Shown one piece after another: positions 34,451 through 44,131 of a stretch of 64,000 nucleotides of DNA. The DNA is taken from NCBI RefSeq assembly GCF_038002765.1, contig NZ_JBBODE010000001.1, forward strand, positions 806,001 through 870,000, written 5' to 3'. A program made the position numbers and the translations under genes. Origin of the DNA: Peribacillus sp. FSL H8-0477. GTDB taxonomy: Bacteria; Bacillota; Bacilli; Bacillales; DSM-1321. How positions within the stretch are numbered: the first letter of the stretch is position 1; each line of letters starts with the position of its first letter. The notes under the pieces were generated by a model that was given only the letters and a program-made list of their open reading frames with translations, made no database searches and was not told the origin of the DNA.

Positions 34451-34493
34451 ACTAATACAACTCTCCGCTACCCCCTACCTAAAAAAAGCCAAA

Positions 34494-34519
34494 AGGCTGT
34501 CCAAACCTGCGGACAGCCT
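34494..34519. terminator. Bidirectional terminator between sspL and ypcP
   Basis: AGGCTGTCC and GGACAGCCT pair; the plus side continues CTTTCG, the minus side TTTTGGCTTTTTTT. Confidence 0.75.
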
Positions 34520-34530
34520 CTTTCGTTATT

Positions 34531-35415
34531 TTAGACTAACAAGCGTTGAAGACCTTTTAATTCATGAGTTTCAGCCATTTTCGTAACACGTTCCTTATCA
34601 TATCTAAACACAGATGTCTCTAAAGGGCAGGCGATCGGTACATCGCATTTAATGGCCGCTAGACTTCTAGATAGGTGCAGCATTTCGACAGCATCTTCTA
34701 TTTTAGTCCGCTGTGTTTTCGTTAGATTTTGCAGATTTTCGAGAATCCCTTCAATCGTCCCGTATTCAATGAGCAGCTTTAGTGCGGTTTTTTCACCTAT
34801 GCCTTTGACACCAGGGTAGTTATCCGCTGTATCTCCCATTAGAGCCTTTAAATCGACCATTTGGGCAGGGGTTATGCCTTTCCAAGTGAAAAAGCTATCA
34901 TGATCATGCACTTCGTAATTACCAAAGCCCTTACGCAGTAAAATAACCGAAATACGATCTTCTATTAATTGAAGCATGTCTTGATCCCCGGTCAAAATAG
35001 ATACGTGACTATGGCTTTGTGAAGCTTTAGCAATAGTACCAATGCAATCGTCCGCTTCAAACCCCGTGAGGCCGATGTTAGGAATATCAAAGGCCTCCAC
35101 TACTTCTTTCACTAAATCAAATTGTGGAATCATTTCCACTGGAGCAGCTGAACGATTGGCTTTATACTCTGGGAAAAGCTCGTTACGAAACGTTTTGCTT
35201 CCCATATCCCAACAAACCGCTACGTGGCTTGGTGAGAAATGGTTGACTGCTGTAAGCATATGCTTTAAAAAACCTTGGACCGCGTTTGTCGGCAGGCCTT
35301 TTGAATTAATCATGAACTGGCCGGTAACGGCTGTTGCATAAAATGCTCTAAATAAAAGGGCCATTCCATCAACAAGCATGAAGGAAGGCATCTGATTGTT
35401 TTCATCCAATTTCAC
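34531..35415 (-). CDS. ypcP: 5'-3' exonuclease YpcP (PolI-like 5' nuclease)
   Basis: YpcP is a stand-alone homologue of the 5' nuclease domain of DNA polymerase I, active on flaps and RNA primers. The 294 residues start at GTG (AGGTGAG upstream) and show VDGMALLFRAFYAT, CWDMGSKTFRNELF, EADDCIGTIA, LTGDQDMLQLI and LMGDTADNYPGVKGIGEKTA, i.e. the acidic metal ligands plus the helix-hairpin-helix of the FEN family. Confidence 0.94.
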   Translation of the reverse strand: MKLDENNQMPSFMLVDGMALLFRAFYATAVTGQFMINSKGLPTNAVQGFLKHMLTAVNHFSPSHVAVCWDMGSKTFRNELFPEYKANRSAAPVEMIPQFDLVKEVVEAFDIPNIGLTGFEADDCIGTIAKASQSHSHVSILTGDQDMLQLIEDRISVILLRKGFGNYEVHDHDSFFTWKGITPAQMVDLKALMGDTADNYPGVKGIGEKTALKLLIEYGTIEGILENLQNLTKTQRTKIEDAVEMLHLSRSLAAIKCDVPIACPLETSVFRYDKERVTKMAETHELKGLQRLLV

Positions 35416-35498
35416 GTTTACTCACCTCAAAAGATTGTCTGCTAGTATCTTATCATAAGAATCTCTGAAAGGGAGTTTTTTCATCCTATTCATTCTAT

Positions 35499-36326
35499 TT
35501 AAACATCAGTAATGACTGGATTATCTTCATAAGAAATCCAATCACTAAAGCTGCCCGTATAGAGTTTCACACGTTTAAACCCTGCTTCCTTTAGAGCCAT
35601 AAAGTTAGCCGCTGCAGTGATACCCGATCCACAATACACAATAACTTCTTGATTGGGATCTAATTGTCTAAAACGCTTTTTCTGCTCTTCTCTTGGTAGA
35701 AAGTATCCATTGCTAAAGGAATCTTCCCAATAATAGTTGATGGCACCAGGTATATGTCCAGCTTTTTTATCAATGGGTTCCTCACGTCCTATATACCGTT
35801 GATTTTCTCTTGAATCAATCAGAACGGTTTTGGAATCGTTTTGCGTGAGGCGAACAACCTCATCATAACTTGCCGCTAGATTTTCATTAATCTCGACAAG
35901 AAAATCAACTCGGTTGAATGAAGGAATGTCACTTGTAATTGGATAATTGCTTTCTTTCCAAGCTGAATAACCGCCGTTTAGAAGAAACACGTTAGAATGA
36001 CCCAGATACATCAAGATCCAGATGAAACGAGCAGCCCCTGCAGAGTGTCCATCATCATAAGCAATGACAGTGGTCGAACGACTAATACCTGAATCCTCTA
36101 ATCTTTTTTTTAGTACGCTGATGTCAGGTATAGGATGTCTCCCGCCGTGAACCTGAACGCTTCCAGATAAATCACGCTCCAAATCAAAGAACACAGCCGA
36201 AGAAATATGATCACGATCATATTCGATTTTTCCCATGTCAGGCTTACCAAGTGCAAACCGGCAATCAACAAGTCTAACATTCGGTTCATTCAGTTTTTCC
36301 ATTACTTCATGTGCATTAAGAATCAT
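35499..36326 (-). CDS. Sulfurtransferase with two rhodanese domains
   Basis: The enzyme should move sulfane sulfur from thiosulfate or 3-mercaptopyruvate. The ATG at 36326 is 7 nt from AAAGGGG and gives 275 residues. The first rhodanese domain (1-130) lacks the catalytic Cys; the second (about 150-275) has the active loop YCGSGITAA. CGSGI-type loops are common in thiosulfate sulfurtransferases, whereas mercaptopyruvate enzymes often have CG(S/T)G, so the donor is uncertain. dynA is directly upstream, 19 nt away. Confidence 0.88.
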   Translation of the reverse strand: MILNAHEVMEKLNEPNVRLVDCRFALGKPDMGKIEYDRDHISSAVFFDLERDLSGSVQVHGGRHPIPDISVLKKRLEDSGISRSTTVIAYDDGHSAGAARFIWILMYLGHSNVFLLNGGYSAWKESNYPITSDIPSFNRVDFLVEINENLAASYDEVVRLTQNDSKTVLIDSRENQRYIGREEPIDKKAGHIPGAINYYWEDSFSNGYFLPREEQKKRFRQLDPNQEVIVYCGSGITAAANFMALKEAGFKRVKLYTGSFSDWISYEDNPVITDV

Positions 36327-36345
36327 CTTCATTCCCCTTTACTAC

Positions 36346-39300
36346 TTAGTCCTGTACGATCTGTTGAACCTTCTCGATTATGTCCTCGAAATAGTCAGCA
36401 TCAACGGTTTCTTCCAAGCCCGCCTTCAGTCCGGCGAATATATCCTCCGTTTCTGCCATCGTCGCCTCCTTAAGAGACGCTATTTCATTGTGAAGATGCA
36501 CGGAATACTCTTCATATAGACGATTCCCCTGTTCATTTACATAGGCAAGCGCTAAGGGATCTAAGCGTTCCTGAAGTGCCTGGCTCATGATAACTTTTTC
36601 ATTTTTTTCAAAGAAAGCTTTTGGATTTTTAAACAACCCTAGTTCTTTTCTAAACTCTTGATCGGAAAGATTATGAAAGGCTGGTTGAAATTCAAGTGTT
36701 TCTTTTTTCTCAGGATCATATGGCTGTAAGGTTACTGTTTTTTTAACACGTTGAGCCTGTTCTATAAAGGAAGCTTGTTTTTCTCTCACCAACTTATGAA
36801 CAGTCATTTCCGTTCTAAAGGAAGTTGCTCTCATTTCTTGCCCAAAATCGAAACCGATTGCGTTTAAAAAATTCCGAAGCGCTTCACGAAGTACAGCTTT
36901 AAGGTCTTCTCCTTCTTTAATGACCGCTGGGTTAAAAGATTCTTTAAAAAAGTCAGCAAATCGGAAGAACACGCGTTGCTTACTATAATAAATTAATTCA
37001 TCTATTTCTTTCCTTAGTTTTTGCTGTTCTGCATCATCTTGTATGTCAGCAGCTGTTTGAAGGATTTGTTGATAATCCTTAGCTAACTGGCGAAGTGCCG
37101 CAGCCTTAGATGCTTCATCTTGTTTAGACGTCGTTACTACTTCTTGCAGCAGGGTTTCGGTTCTAGCGATTGCTGCCATTGCAGATACGATAGCCAAATT
37201 CGTTAAATCTTGTTCAATAAACGCATGAAATACGTTTTCAAAATGCTTCATCCCGCTATCCTGTAAAAAATGATGGGAGAAAGATTGTGCACCTTGTTTT
37301 TCTACAAGAGCCCCTTTACTTGTAACAGGAAATAATTTAGGAAAACGAATTCCGAATCCACCAAGTTGAGTTTGTACATAGTCAATTACTTCATCTAGTT
37401 CTTCAGCATCCTGAGCCAAATCGACTGCATTAACTACAAAAAACATTTTATCCATGGCAAAGGAATCCTTAACACGTCCGAGTTGTATGAGGAATTCCCG
37501 GTCTGCCTTTGAAAACGGATGATTATAATACGTCACAAAAAGGATTGCATCCGCATTTTTGATGTATTCAAAGGCAGCACCCGTATGACGCGCATTGATT
37601 GAATCTGCCCCCGGTGTATCAACTAGCACCATCCCTTGCTTGGTAAGGGCGCAGTCGTAATACAAGTCAATTAAATCAACAAAACAGGACTTTGCTTCTT
37701 CTGCGGCGTAAGCTTTAAAGCCTGTTAAGTCAACGGTTATTGTTGTACCTAAATCTCCGCTGTGCTCAGGATAGCCTTGAACAAATGCTCTGAGGAAAGA
37801 TAAATGCGTCTTTCCTTTATCAATACTTGTTTCATTGAGTAAACGAGCAGCGGTTTCGTAAGCAGAATCCAGCGATACAGCTTTTTGCCCAAAAGCATCC
37901 AGAGCAATTGAAACATCCTCAAGCAGCATGTCAGCTGTTTTAAGTGTCACATTTGCTGTTCCATGATCATGATTATGGTCAGCTGCTTGAATCTTATTAA
38001 TTGCCGCCGTAGTCGGATTCGGTGATACAGGAAGAACGGATTCACCAATTAGTGCATTAGCAAATGAGGATTTCCCGGCACTAAACGCGCCAAATAGAGC
38101 GACCGTAAAGGTTTGCTTTTCAAGACGTTCCGCTTTCTCAACTAACTCACGGTAAAGGGTGTGAAATCCAGTTAAAGGCTGCACCCAGCTTGATACCTGA
38201 CGAAGATGATCAGCAGTTTCTTGTAATTTACCTTTTCCTCTTACTTGAACCTTCTCCGTTGCTGCTATCCTTACAGCAGTGACAGATTCTTTCGGTTTTT
38301 GTTTTGCGTCTTCCTTTATAGAAACATCCGAATGAATGGTAATCGCTGTTTCTTCCTCTGTCCATTCACGCAGCAATAGCTCAATATTAGATGCTGAAGC
38401 CATGTTTCCGTATAAAATTTCTTCGAGATGTTGTTTGACTGCGTGAGCTTCCATATCTTTCTGATGTATCAATTTAAGGGCATGCTCAAACTCAGTGTAC
38501 TCGGCAAGCTGTTCTGATAGTGCCCCGAGACGAGTTACATTTACTTGTAAGAGCTTTTGTTTCATCATATCTAAAAAGGAATCAGCTGCTCGTTTAGCTT
38601 CTTTTTTCAACAATTCAGCAAGGTCTTTTGTATAATTCAGGACAAACTCTCCACTACTGTTTACGTCTGACTTAAGTGTATTCAATAAGAAATCAGCAGA
38701 TAGCTGGATAGACAGCGATTGTGCAGCTCTCTCACACTCCGCATCGTGCAGTTTCGCCTCAATTAATGTTTTACCAGCAAGCTCCTTGATATGCCACTCC
38801 AACTGAGTTTTAACTTTCTCCTGTAAATCAGCTTCAAACGCTTTCAATCGTTCTTCTTTAACACTTTCCGTTTTTTTCTTGGCAAAAAATAACCCGATTT
38901 TAAAGTCTGGCTGATGAGCTTCTAGAAAATCTTTCGCCAGTTCTCGTGTCGGTGCAGGCATGAGATATGCGTTTTTCAAGATCACTTCGAGACTGCGTGT
39001 AAAAGAACGTTCAATGGCCGTTGTCGTTCCACCCAGCTTTTCTCTTTCCTGCATAAGGCTGCTTACATTGCTCTCTATAACCGATCTTTCTTCACTAGGC
39101 AATTCAAATAAAGGCTCCAAATCGTCTGCAAAAGCCTCATCAAATTCGTCCTTGACTGTTAGTACATGACGGTTAATTAAACGCTGAGCTGATAATAGCG
39201 CTGAGTCGTTTGTGTTTTGCTCCCCATTTTCAGCACTCTTGAAGATGAACTCACGTACTTCATCTAGTTGATTATTCGGATTCTCTAAATCACGGACAGA

Positions 39301-40011
39301 AGTGTAATATATTTTTTCTGGATAGACATTCCAATTTGCAAACGCGTTCTCTACTGATTTTTTAAAATCTACAAACGTAATTTCTGCTTCATCATGTTTA
39401 TCAATCATATTGACTATCAGGTAGACCTTTTTCCCTTCATCCATTAAATCCTTCGTAAATAAAAAGTTAACTTCTGATTGAACATGATTGTAATCCATGA
39501 CATAAAAAACAGCATCTGCTAAATGCAGCGCAGACTCCGTGGATACACGATGAGCATCATCTGTTGAATCTATACCTGGTGTATCCATAATGGAACATGT
39601 CGGCGGCAGCGGAAAGGTGCTTGAACTAATGGTGATTGACGAAATCGCTGCTCCATCTTTAGCAAAATTTTTAACTGTTTGATAATCATAAGGTGCAGGA
39701 AACAGGTTAGGTTCCCCTTCATGATAATAAACTAAGGCATAATCATCACCTTTTTGGAGCTTTACTGTATTGGCACTGGTTGGTATTGGGCTTGAAGGCA
39801 GCACTTGATCACCCAGTAAATAATTGATCATACTTGATTTCCCTGCAGAAAAATGACCGCAGAAAGCAAGAATTCGTTCTTCCTTAACTAGTTTAACTAG
39901 GAGCTGTTTCATTTTCTCAGCATTAACCAAATCGCCGCTAGTAAGAAACTGATGATATAACTCCATAAGTCCTGCAAGTTGTTCTCGTTGTTTTGTTGTT
40001 TGCGTATTCAT
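36346..40011 (-). CDS. dynA: Bacterial dynamin DynA (two fused dynamin units)
   Basis: DynA tethers and fuses membranes and helps cells survive membrane damage and phage attack. The 1221-residue protein has two complete dynamin modules in one chain: GTP-binding P-loops GHFSAGKSSM (near residues 52-61) and GAFSAGKSSF (near 637-646), G3 motifs MDTPGIDSTD and VDTPGADSIN, and G4-like VNMIDKHDE and VNAVDLAQD. The remainder is helical stalk with long charged coiled coils. B. subtilis DynA (YpbR) is about 1193 residues with the same fusion. The sulfurtransferase gene follows closely. Confidence 0.95.
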   Translation of the reverse strand: MNTQTTKQREQLAGLMELYHQFLTSGDLVNAEKMKQLLVKLVKEERILAFCGHFSAGKSSMINYLLGDQVLPSSPIPTSANTVKLQKGDDYALVYYHEGEPNLFPAPYDYQTVKNFAKDGAAISSITISSSTFPLPPTCSIMDTPGIDSTDDAHRVSTESALHLADAVFYVMDYNHVQSEVNFLFTKDLMDEGKKVYLIVNMIDKHDEAEITFVDFKKSVENAFANWNVYPEKIYYTSVRDLENPNNQLDEVREFIFKSAENGEQNTNDSALLSAQRLINRHVLTVKDEFDEAFADDLEPLFELPSEERSVIESNVSSLMQEREKLGGTTTAIERSFTRSLEVILKNAYLMPAPTRELAKDFLEAHQPDFKIGLFFAKKKTESVKEERLKAFEADLQEKVKTQLEWHIKELAGKTLIEAKLHDAECERAAQSLSIQLSADFLLNTLKSDVNSSGEFVLNYTKDLAELLKKEAKRAADSFLDMMKQKLLQVNVTRLGALSEQLAEYTEFEHALKLIHQKDMEAHAVKQHLEEILYGNMASASNIELLLREWTEEETAITIHSDVSIKEDAKQKPKESVTAVRIAATEKVQVRGKGKLQETADHLRQVSSWVQPLTGFHTLYRELVEKAERLEKQTFTVALFGAFSAGKSSFANALIGESVLPVSPNPTTAAINKIQAADHNHDHGTANVTLKTADMLLEDVSIALDAFGQKAVSLDSAYETAARLLNETSIDKGKTHLSFLRAFVQGYPEHSGDLGTTITVDLTGFKAYAAEEAKSCFVDLIDLYYDCALTKQGMVLVDTPGADSINARHTGAAFEYIKNADAILFVTYYNHPFSKADREFLIQLGRVKDSFAMDKMFFVVNAVDLAQDAEELDEVIDYVQTQLGGFGIRFPKLFPVTSKGALVEKQGAQSFSHHFLQDSGMKHFENVFHAFIEQDLTNLAIVSAMAAIARTETLLQEVVTTSKQDEASKAAALRQLAKDYQQILQTAADIQDDAEQQKLRKEIDELIYYSKQRVFFRFADFFKESFNPAVIKEGEDLKAVLREALRNFLNAIGFDFGQEMRATSFRTEMTVHKLVREKQASFIEQAQRVKKTVTLQPYDPEKKETLEFQPAFHNLSDQEFRKELGLFKNPKAFFEKNEKVIMSQALQERLDPLALAYVNEQGNRLYEEYSVHLHNEIASLKEATMAETEDIFAGLKAGLEETVDADYFEDIIEKVQQIVQD

Positions 40012-40106
40012 CTATCTTTCCCCTTACCAAGTCGTAGTTCTTTCCATTGTAAACGATTTCTCTTAACAATTATATAACTATGCAAGGCAATTTTGAATAG
40101 TAAGAA

Positions 40107-40154
40107 AGCGGAGCACCTCATCAATTTGATAAGGCGCTCCGCTCGTCTTTTTTT
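40107..40154. terminator. Hairpin between the 53-residue gene and dynA
   Basis: AGCGGAGC and GCTCCGCT with further inner pairing (about sixteen pairs with bulges), followed on the plus strand by CGTCTTTTTTT. No plus-strand gene ends here, so its direction is puzzling. Confidence 0.55.
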
Positions 40155-40163
40155 GTATAAAAA

Positions 40164-40187
40164 AAACCAGATTATATTATCTGGTTG
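40164..40187 (-). terminator. Terminator of the 53-residue membrane protein gene
   Basis: On the minus strand AACCAG and CTGGTT enclose a ten-base loop, followed by a run of T. The stop codon is inside the loop. Confidence 0.65.
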
Positions 40188-40338
40188 TGTGGACAGGAAT
40201 TAAGTTATGATTTCGAACGCTCTCTCTGCTAATCGGCGCTGCAGCCAACTTCCGAACTGGTCTCTGAACATTGTTTAAAACATGTTTCATCACAAACCCA
40301 TATGCAATAACCGTCGCAAGAATAAAGAACCAAACCAT
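40177..40338 (-). CDS. 53-residue single-helix membrane protein, likely Fur regulated
   Basis: ATG at 40338 follows AAAGGGATGGTG. The product begins MVWFFILATVIAYGFVM, one membrane helix (about residues 1-18), then a basic, soluble tail of 35 residues (RPVRKLAAAPISRESVR). I do not recognise a family. The promoter has two Fur-like boxes, so it may belong to the iron-limitation response, and its own terminator shows it is a separate small transcript. Confidence 0.65.
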   Translation of the reverse strand: MVWFFILATVIAYGFVMKHVLNNVQRPVRKLAAAPISRESVRNHNLIPVHTTR

Positions 40339-40385
40339 ATTAAAACACCATCCCTTTTTTATTTATCATCTATCTATTTTTTAAT

Positions 40386-40440
40386 TGATAATAGTTTTCA
40401 TCTTCAATTAGAATCTTATCACGAACGATAATCATTTTCA
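40386..40440 (-). promoter_or_regulatory. Promoter with two Fur-like boxes
   Basis: Read on the minus strand, TGAAAATGATTATCG (40426-40440) and TGAAAACTATTATCA (40386-40400) each differ from the Fur consensus TGATAATNATTATCA at two of the fourteen defined positions. The promoter TTGAAA (40436-40441) and TAAGAT, 17 nt apart, is overlapped by the first box; the second lies just downstream of the -10. Fur control of the 53-residue gene is inferred. Confidence 0.6.
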
Positions 40441-40451
40441 ACTAGAAGTTT

Positions 40452-40991
40452 TTATTTCTTATTATTTTTCGAATAATCCCCTGTATAGCTGGTTAAGTTG
40501 GACAATGCTCTCTCTTCTATTGGAATTCGAACACTCATCATCCAGGCATTTAAACAGCTGAAAATAATAGCCGTAAGGAATGCATTAAACAATAAGGCGA
40601 TGACGATGATCTCAACTGCGACAATAATGTAATTAGGATGCTTGACATACTTATATGGACCTCTGCTGACCGGTTCTGCAGAGGGCATGACGATGATCTT
40701 CGTATTCCAATAGGGGCCTAGAGAGCTGATTACCCATACTCTCCCCACTTGGGCAAGTAAGAATAAAGAAAGCCAGATTTCCCAATACACGGATGGTGTA
40801 TGATCAAGCAAGGTGTATTCTGCAAACAAGGAAACAAAAAAACCAAGATGCAATAACACGATCCATGGATAATGAGACGTCCCGAATTCGAGTCCTCCCT
40901 CCTTTTTCATCCGTTCCTCATTGTTTCGAGCTAAAACGAGTTCCCCAATACGCTGGGCAATTAATAAAATGATAAACAAATAAAAGATCAT
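40452..40991 (-). CDS. bpsB: Isoprenylcysteine carboxyl methyltransferase-like membrane methyltransferase BpsB
   Basis: BpsB methylates the alkylpyrones made by BpsA. The 179-residue protein from ATG 40991 (GAGGTGGG upstream) has about four to five membrane helices and the ICMT-type C-terminal motif: SRGPYKYVKHPNYIIV (near residue 110), followed by RIPIEERAL. The start overlaps the bpsA stop by 4 nt. B. subtilis YpbQ has the same size and position. Confidence 0.88.
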   Translation of the reverse strand: MIFYLFIILLIAQRIGELVLARNNEERMKKEGGLEFGTSHYPWIVLLHLGFFVSLFAEYTLLDHTPSVYWEIWLSLFLLAQVGRVWVISSLGPYWNTKIIVMPSAEPVSRGPYKYVKHPNYIIVAVEIIVIALLFNAFLTAIIFSCLNAWMMSVRIPIEERALSNLTSYTGDYSKNNKK

Positions 40992-42076
40992 TGTTCCCAC
41001 CTCATTAATAAAAGTTCCGAGCTAAAACCCGGTCCAAGTGCAGCGGCAAGAGCATATTCACCTGGATCAGCTCCATGCTCCATAAACCGTTCAAGTACGT
41101 ATAGGATGGTTGCTGAGGACATATTGCCATATTCACGAAGTACATCCATTGAAATAGTCGTCATCTCACTCGTAAAACCGAGTGAATCCTGATACGCATC
41201 AATCACTTTTTTACCGCCAGGATGGGCAATAAACTGCCGGATTTCCTTCATTTCCAGATTCTGTTCCAGCAGAAATCCTTCTACAGTTGGCTTTAACCAA
41301 TTTTTAATAATATACGGTATATCCTTTGAAAATACGACATACAGTCCATCCTTTACATCCCAGCCCATTACATCTAGAGAATTCAACATCAGGGTGGACT
41401 GGGAATCAAGTATACGGTACTGCCCTTTCTGCCGGGAAATGGCCTTGCGCTCCACTTCGTCGCCGCAAATCAACACACATCCAACTCCATCTGAAAATAG
41501 TGAAGTTCCGATTAAATTACTCTTTGAAGCATCATTTTTTTGAAAGGTCAGACTACACAATTCCACAGAGAGAACCAGAACCTTTGCTTTTGGAAATGCT
41601 CTGCAATATTCACTAGCACGAGCAAGCCCCGCTGCTCCTCCAGCACAACCGAGCCCCCAAATGGGAATTCGTTTTGTTCGAACAGAAGCAGGCAGTACGT
41701 TTAATATCCTTGCATCAATGGTCGGCGCGGCCATACCTGTACTAGAAATAAAATAAATCGCTTCGATTTCATCCATCGGAATCGACTCTAGTAAAAAGGT
41801 TTGATTATCTAAGCATTTCTCAATCGCTTCCACGCCAAATTGAGTTGCTTTATCAATATAAGAATTATTTCTTTCTTCGAATGAATGGTCTTCCTTATAC
41901 CAATCAAGATCATTCACAAAATAACGAGATTCCACTTCCCCATTTTTAAACGCTTTTAAGAGCCTTTCGATATCTTTAAATGCTGTCCCAAATATTTCAC
42001 GAGAAAAATCCATAACTTTTTCCTGTGAAAGTAAATAAGGTAATTGTATATGTGCAGCAGAAAGAATATATGGCAA
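40988..42076 (-). CDS. bpsA: Type III polyketide synthase BpsA
   Basis: BpsA condenses long-chain acyl-CoA with malonyl-CoA to give triketide alkylpyrones. The 362 residues start at TTG with AAAGGGTG upstream. The catalytic Cys is in IWGLGCAGGAAGL (near residue 145), with the His and Asn of the triad in FIAHPGGKKV (near 270) and REYGNMSSATIL (near 305), as in chalcone-synthase-like enzymes. It forms a coupled pair with bpsB. The products are probably membrane lipids of spore or stress relevance; that is not seen in the sequence. Confidence 0.92.
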   Translation of the reverse strand: MPYILSAAHIQLPYLLSQEKVMDFSREIFGTAFKDIERLLKAFKNGEVESRYFVNDLDWYKEDHSFEERNNSYIDKATQFGVEAIEKCLDNQTFLLESIPMDEIEAIYFISSTGMAAPTIDARILNVLPASVRTKRIPIWGLGCAGGAAGLARASEYCRAFPKAKVLVLSVELCSLTFQKNDASKSNLIGTSLFSDGVGCVLICGDEVERKAISRQKGQYRILDSQSTLMLNSLDVMGWDVKDGLYVVFSKDIPYIIKNWLKPTVEGFLLEQNLEMKEIRQFIAHPGGKKVIDAYQDSLGFTSEMTTISMDVLREYGNMSSATILYVLERFMEHGADPGEYALAAALGPGFSSELLLMRWEQ

Positions 42077-42256
42077 AACCCCACACCCTTTTTCAGTAAT
42101 TATGGTTACTATTTCCTAGTTTTGAAATACTATGCAGTGTAATCTTGAAAAAAACTCACTTATTTTTCGTCATTTTTCCCATTTATTCTCTATGGATAGG
42201 TACAAATATTTATTTATTTGCTATTATTAGACTATATAAATTTGGGAGGGCTTGTT

Positions 42257-42715
42257 GTGCTAACTACAAAGATCACTACAGTCTTAAATAGTACGATTCA
42301 TGCCATTAATACTGTCATTCCGGTTGAAACCGAAATCAGCGAGCCTTCTATCATAGTTGAACCCCTCGAGCATGCTTCAATAGGTGTACTAATAGGTGTG
42401 ACCGGTGACGTCCTGGGCCGGTTGTTTATTGAAATGGATAGAGAAACGGTTGGTCGTCTGGGGGAATTTATGTTTAATATGCCGCTGTCAGACGAACTCC
42501 TGGAATCATTTGCGGCCGAACTCGGGAATATGGTTGCTGGCAATCTTTCTACTCATTTATCCAATAAAAAGATTGATATGGAAATTACTCCGCCAACGGT
42601 AATCAGCGGTGAAAGTTTGATGTATGGCTTTAATAAAGCTTTTAACCTTACGTTTCAACTTAAGGACATTGGGAAATTGACCATGATCCTCATGATTGAA
42701 GATGAACCTAGTTAA
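42257..42715 (+). CDS. CheX-like protein
   Basis: GTG at 42257 follows GGGAGGG by 6 nt and gives 152 residues. The layout of CheC/CheX phosphatases is clear: SIGVLIGVTGDVLGRLFIEM, then the phosphatase helix ESFAAELGNMVAGN with Glu and Asn in the E-x3-N relation, and a second half (TPPTVISGESL). CheX dephosphorylates CheY~P. No chemotaxis gene is nearby, so the partner response regulator is not visible. Its own terminator follows. Confidence 0.75.
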   Translation: MLTTKITTVLNSTIHAINTVIPVETEISEPSIIVEPLEHASIGVLIGVTGDVLGRLFIEMDRETVGRLGEFMFNMPLSDELLESFAAELGNMVAGNLSTHLSNKKIDMEITPPTVISGESLMYGFNKAFNLTFQLKDIGKLTMILMIEDEPS

Positions 42716-42763
42716 ACCATACAATGGGTTGTAGAAACCTTCATTTGCGTAAGCTATAACTTG

Positions 42764-42790
42764 ACCCCGGCCATTTCGGGGTTATTTTTT
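42764..42790 (+). terminator. Terminator of the cheX-like gene
   Basis: AACCCCG-type arms (ACCCCG and CGGGGT) are followed by TATTTTTTT. Confidence 0.8.
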
Positions 42791-42876
42791 TCAAGTTTCA
42801 TACTAGACTAACTAATAGCAGGTGGAAAAACTCATCAGGTTATACTATCTGCAAATCATGTGAGGATGAGTGATGG

Positions 42877-44130
42877 ATGGAAAAAAAAGAGAAATCCTCA
42901 AAAAAAATTGCGAGGTATTCACTATTTATTATGATCGCCGGCTTTCTTGCCACCCTTCCCTTTCAAGATTCCATTTGGGCAGAACTGATACGCGGGGGAT
43001 TTGAAGCTGGGCTTGTTGGAGGGTTAGCGGATTGGTTTGCTGTAACTGCATTATTTCGTCATCCCCTGGGCATTCCCATCCCCCATACCGCTCTCCTGCC
43101 GGCTAATCGTAAGCGAATGACGAATGCATTAGTAACCATGTTAAAAACGAATTGGTTATCCAAGGAAAGTATTCAAGAGAAAATAAAACAAATTCCTTTC
43201 ACAGAAAAACTAATTCACATCATAAGAAGAGAATTGGCTAAAGAGGCTGTTCAAAAGGGAATAGTTGAGCTGATCAAGAAAATGATTACCAATCTGCCGA
43301 TTGAAAAAGCCGCACCCTTCTTAAGAAAACACCTTCTATCCGTGATTTCTAACATTGAAATCAAACACATCCTGCACACAGCAAGTGAACAGCTGCTTAA
43401 GGAAAGGTTTGATGAAAAAGCGTTGAATTATGTTTTAAATAAAGCGGATACGTGGTTACGCAATAAAGACACAGCACATCAGTTAGGCAGTGTTTCTATG
43501 AATGTTCTTCGAAAGGTGGAAGCAGACGGCATTCTTCAGTTTGCATTGAAGTCTATTCAAAATTTACTGACAGCCGATAAACTCGGAGATATTCTTAGGA
43601 ATATCTTACTCAATGTAGTAACGAACTTGAAACCCGAAAATGATGCTAATAGAAAAGCGTTACTTCTATATATTCGGAATGAACTGCAGAACATCGAAGA
43701 TAACGCGGAATTCATTGAAGGGATAGACAAGTGGAGAAACAAACTGCTTGATACGTGGAACCCTGATCAAATGATCCATTCAAGTCTACAAGAGTTACAA
43801 CAAAGTGCTGTCTCAATGGTTGAACAGGATGCCTTTAGAGATCATCTTCTCTCCGGTCTTACTTCATTCTTAAACAAACTAGCTGAAAAAGGGCCTGCCC
43901 TAGATGGCTGGATTAAAAATCAAATTGGGATTCTTGTAGACAATAATCACGAACAAATTGGTTTACTTGTCCAAGAGAACTTAGATAAGTTAGACAATGA
44001 CACGCTCATTTATATGATGGAAAACAGCATTGGAAAGGACTTACAATGGATCCGTGTAAACGGAGCTGTCTGCGGTTTCTTTATAGGCATTGTTCTAACA
44101 GGCTTTCAGGCTTTTTTGCACCTTTTCTAA
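42877..44130 (+). CDS. DUF445 family membrane-anchored protein
   Basis: The 417 residues begin with a basic stretch and a hydrophobic helix (about 14-35), then the DUF445 mark GLVGGLADWFAVTALFRHPLGIPIPHTALLPANR in part (family core near residue 45-80), a long charged helical region, and a C-terminal hydrophobic helix (about 395-415). This looks like a protein with both ends in the membrane and a coiled stalk between. The function is unknown. Confidence 0.82.
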   Translation: MEKKEKSSKKIARYSLFIMIAGFLATLPFQDSIWAELIRGGFEAGLVGGLADWFAVTALFRHPLGIPIPHTALLPANRKRMTNALVTMLKTNWLSKESIQEKIKQIPFTEKLIHIIRRELAKEAVQKGIVELIKKMITNLPIEKAAPFLRKHLLSVISNIEIKHILHTASEQLLKERFDEKALNYVLNKADTWLRNKDTAHQLGSVSMNVLRKVEADGILQFALKSIQNLLTADKLGDILRNILLNVVTNLKPENDANRKALLLYIRNELQNIEDNAEFIEGIDKWRNKLLDTWNPDQMIHSSLQELQQSAVSMVEQDAFRDHLLSGLTSFLNKLAEKGPALDGWIKNQIGILVDNNHEQIGLLVQENLDKLDNDTLIYMMENSIGKDLQWIRVNGAVCGFFIGIVLTGFQAFLHLF

Positions 44131-44131
44131 C

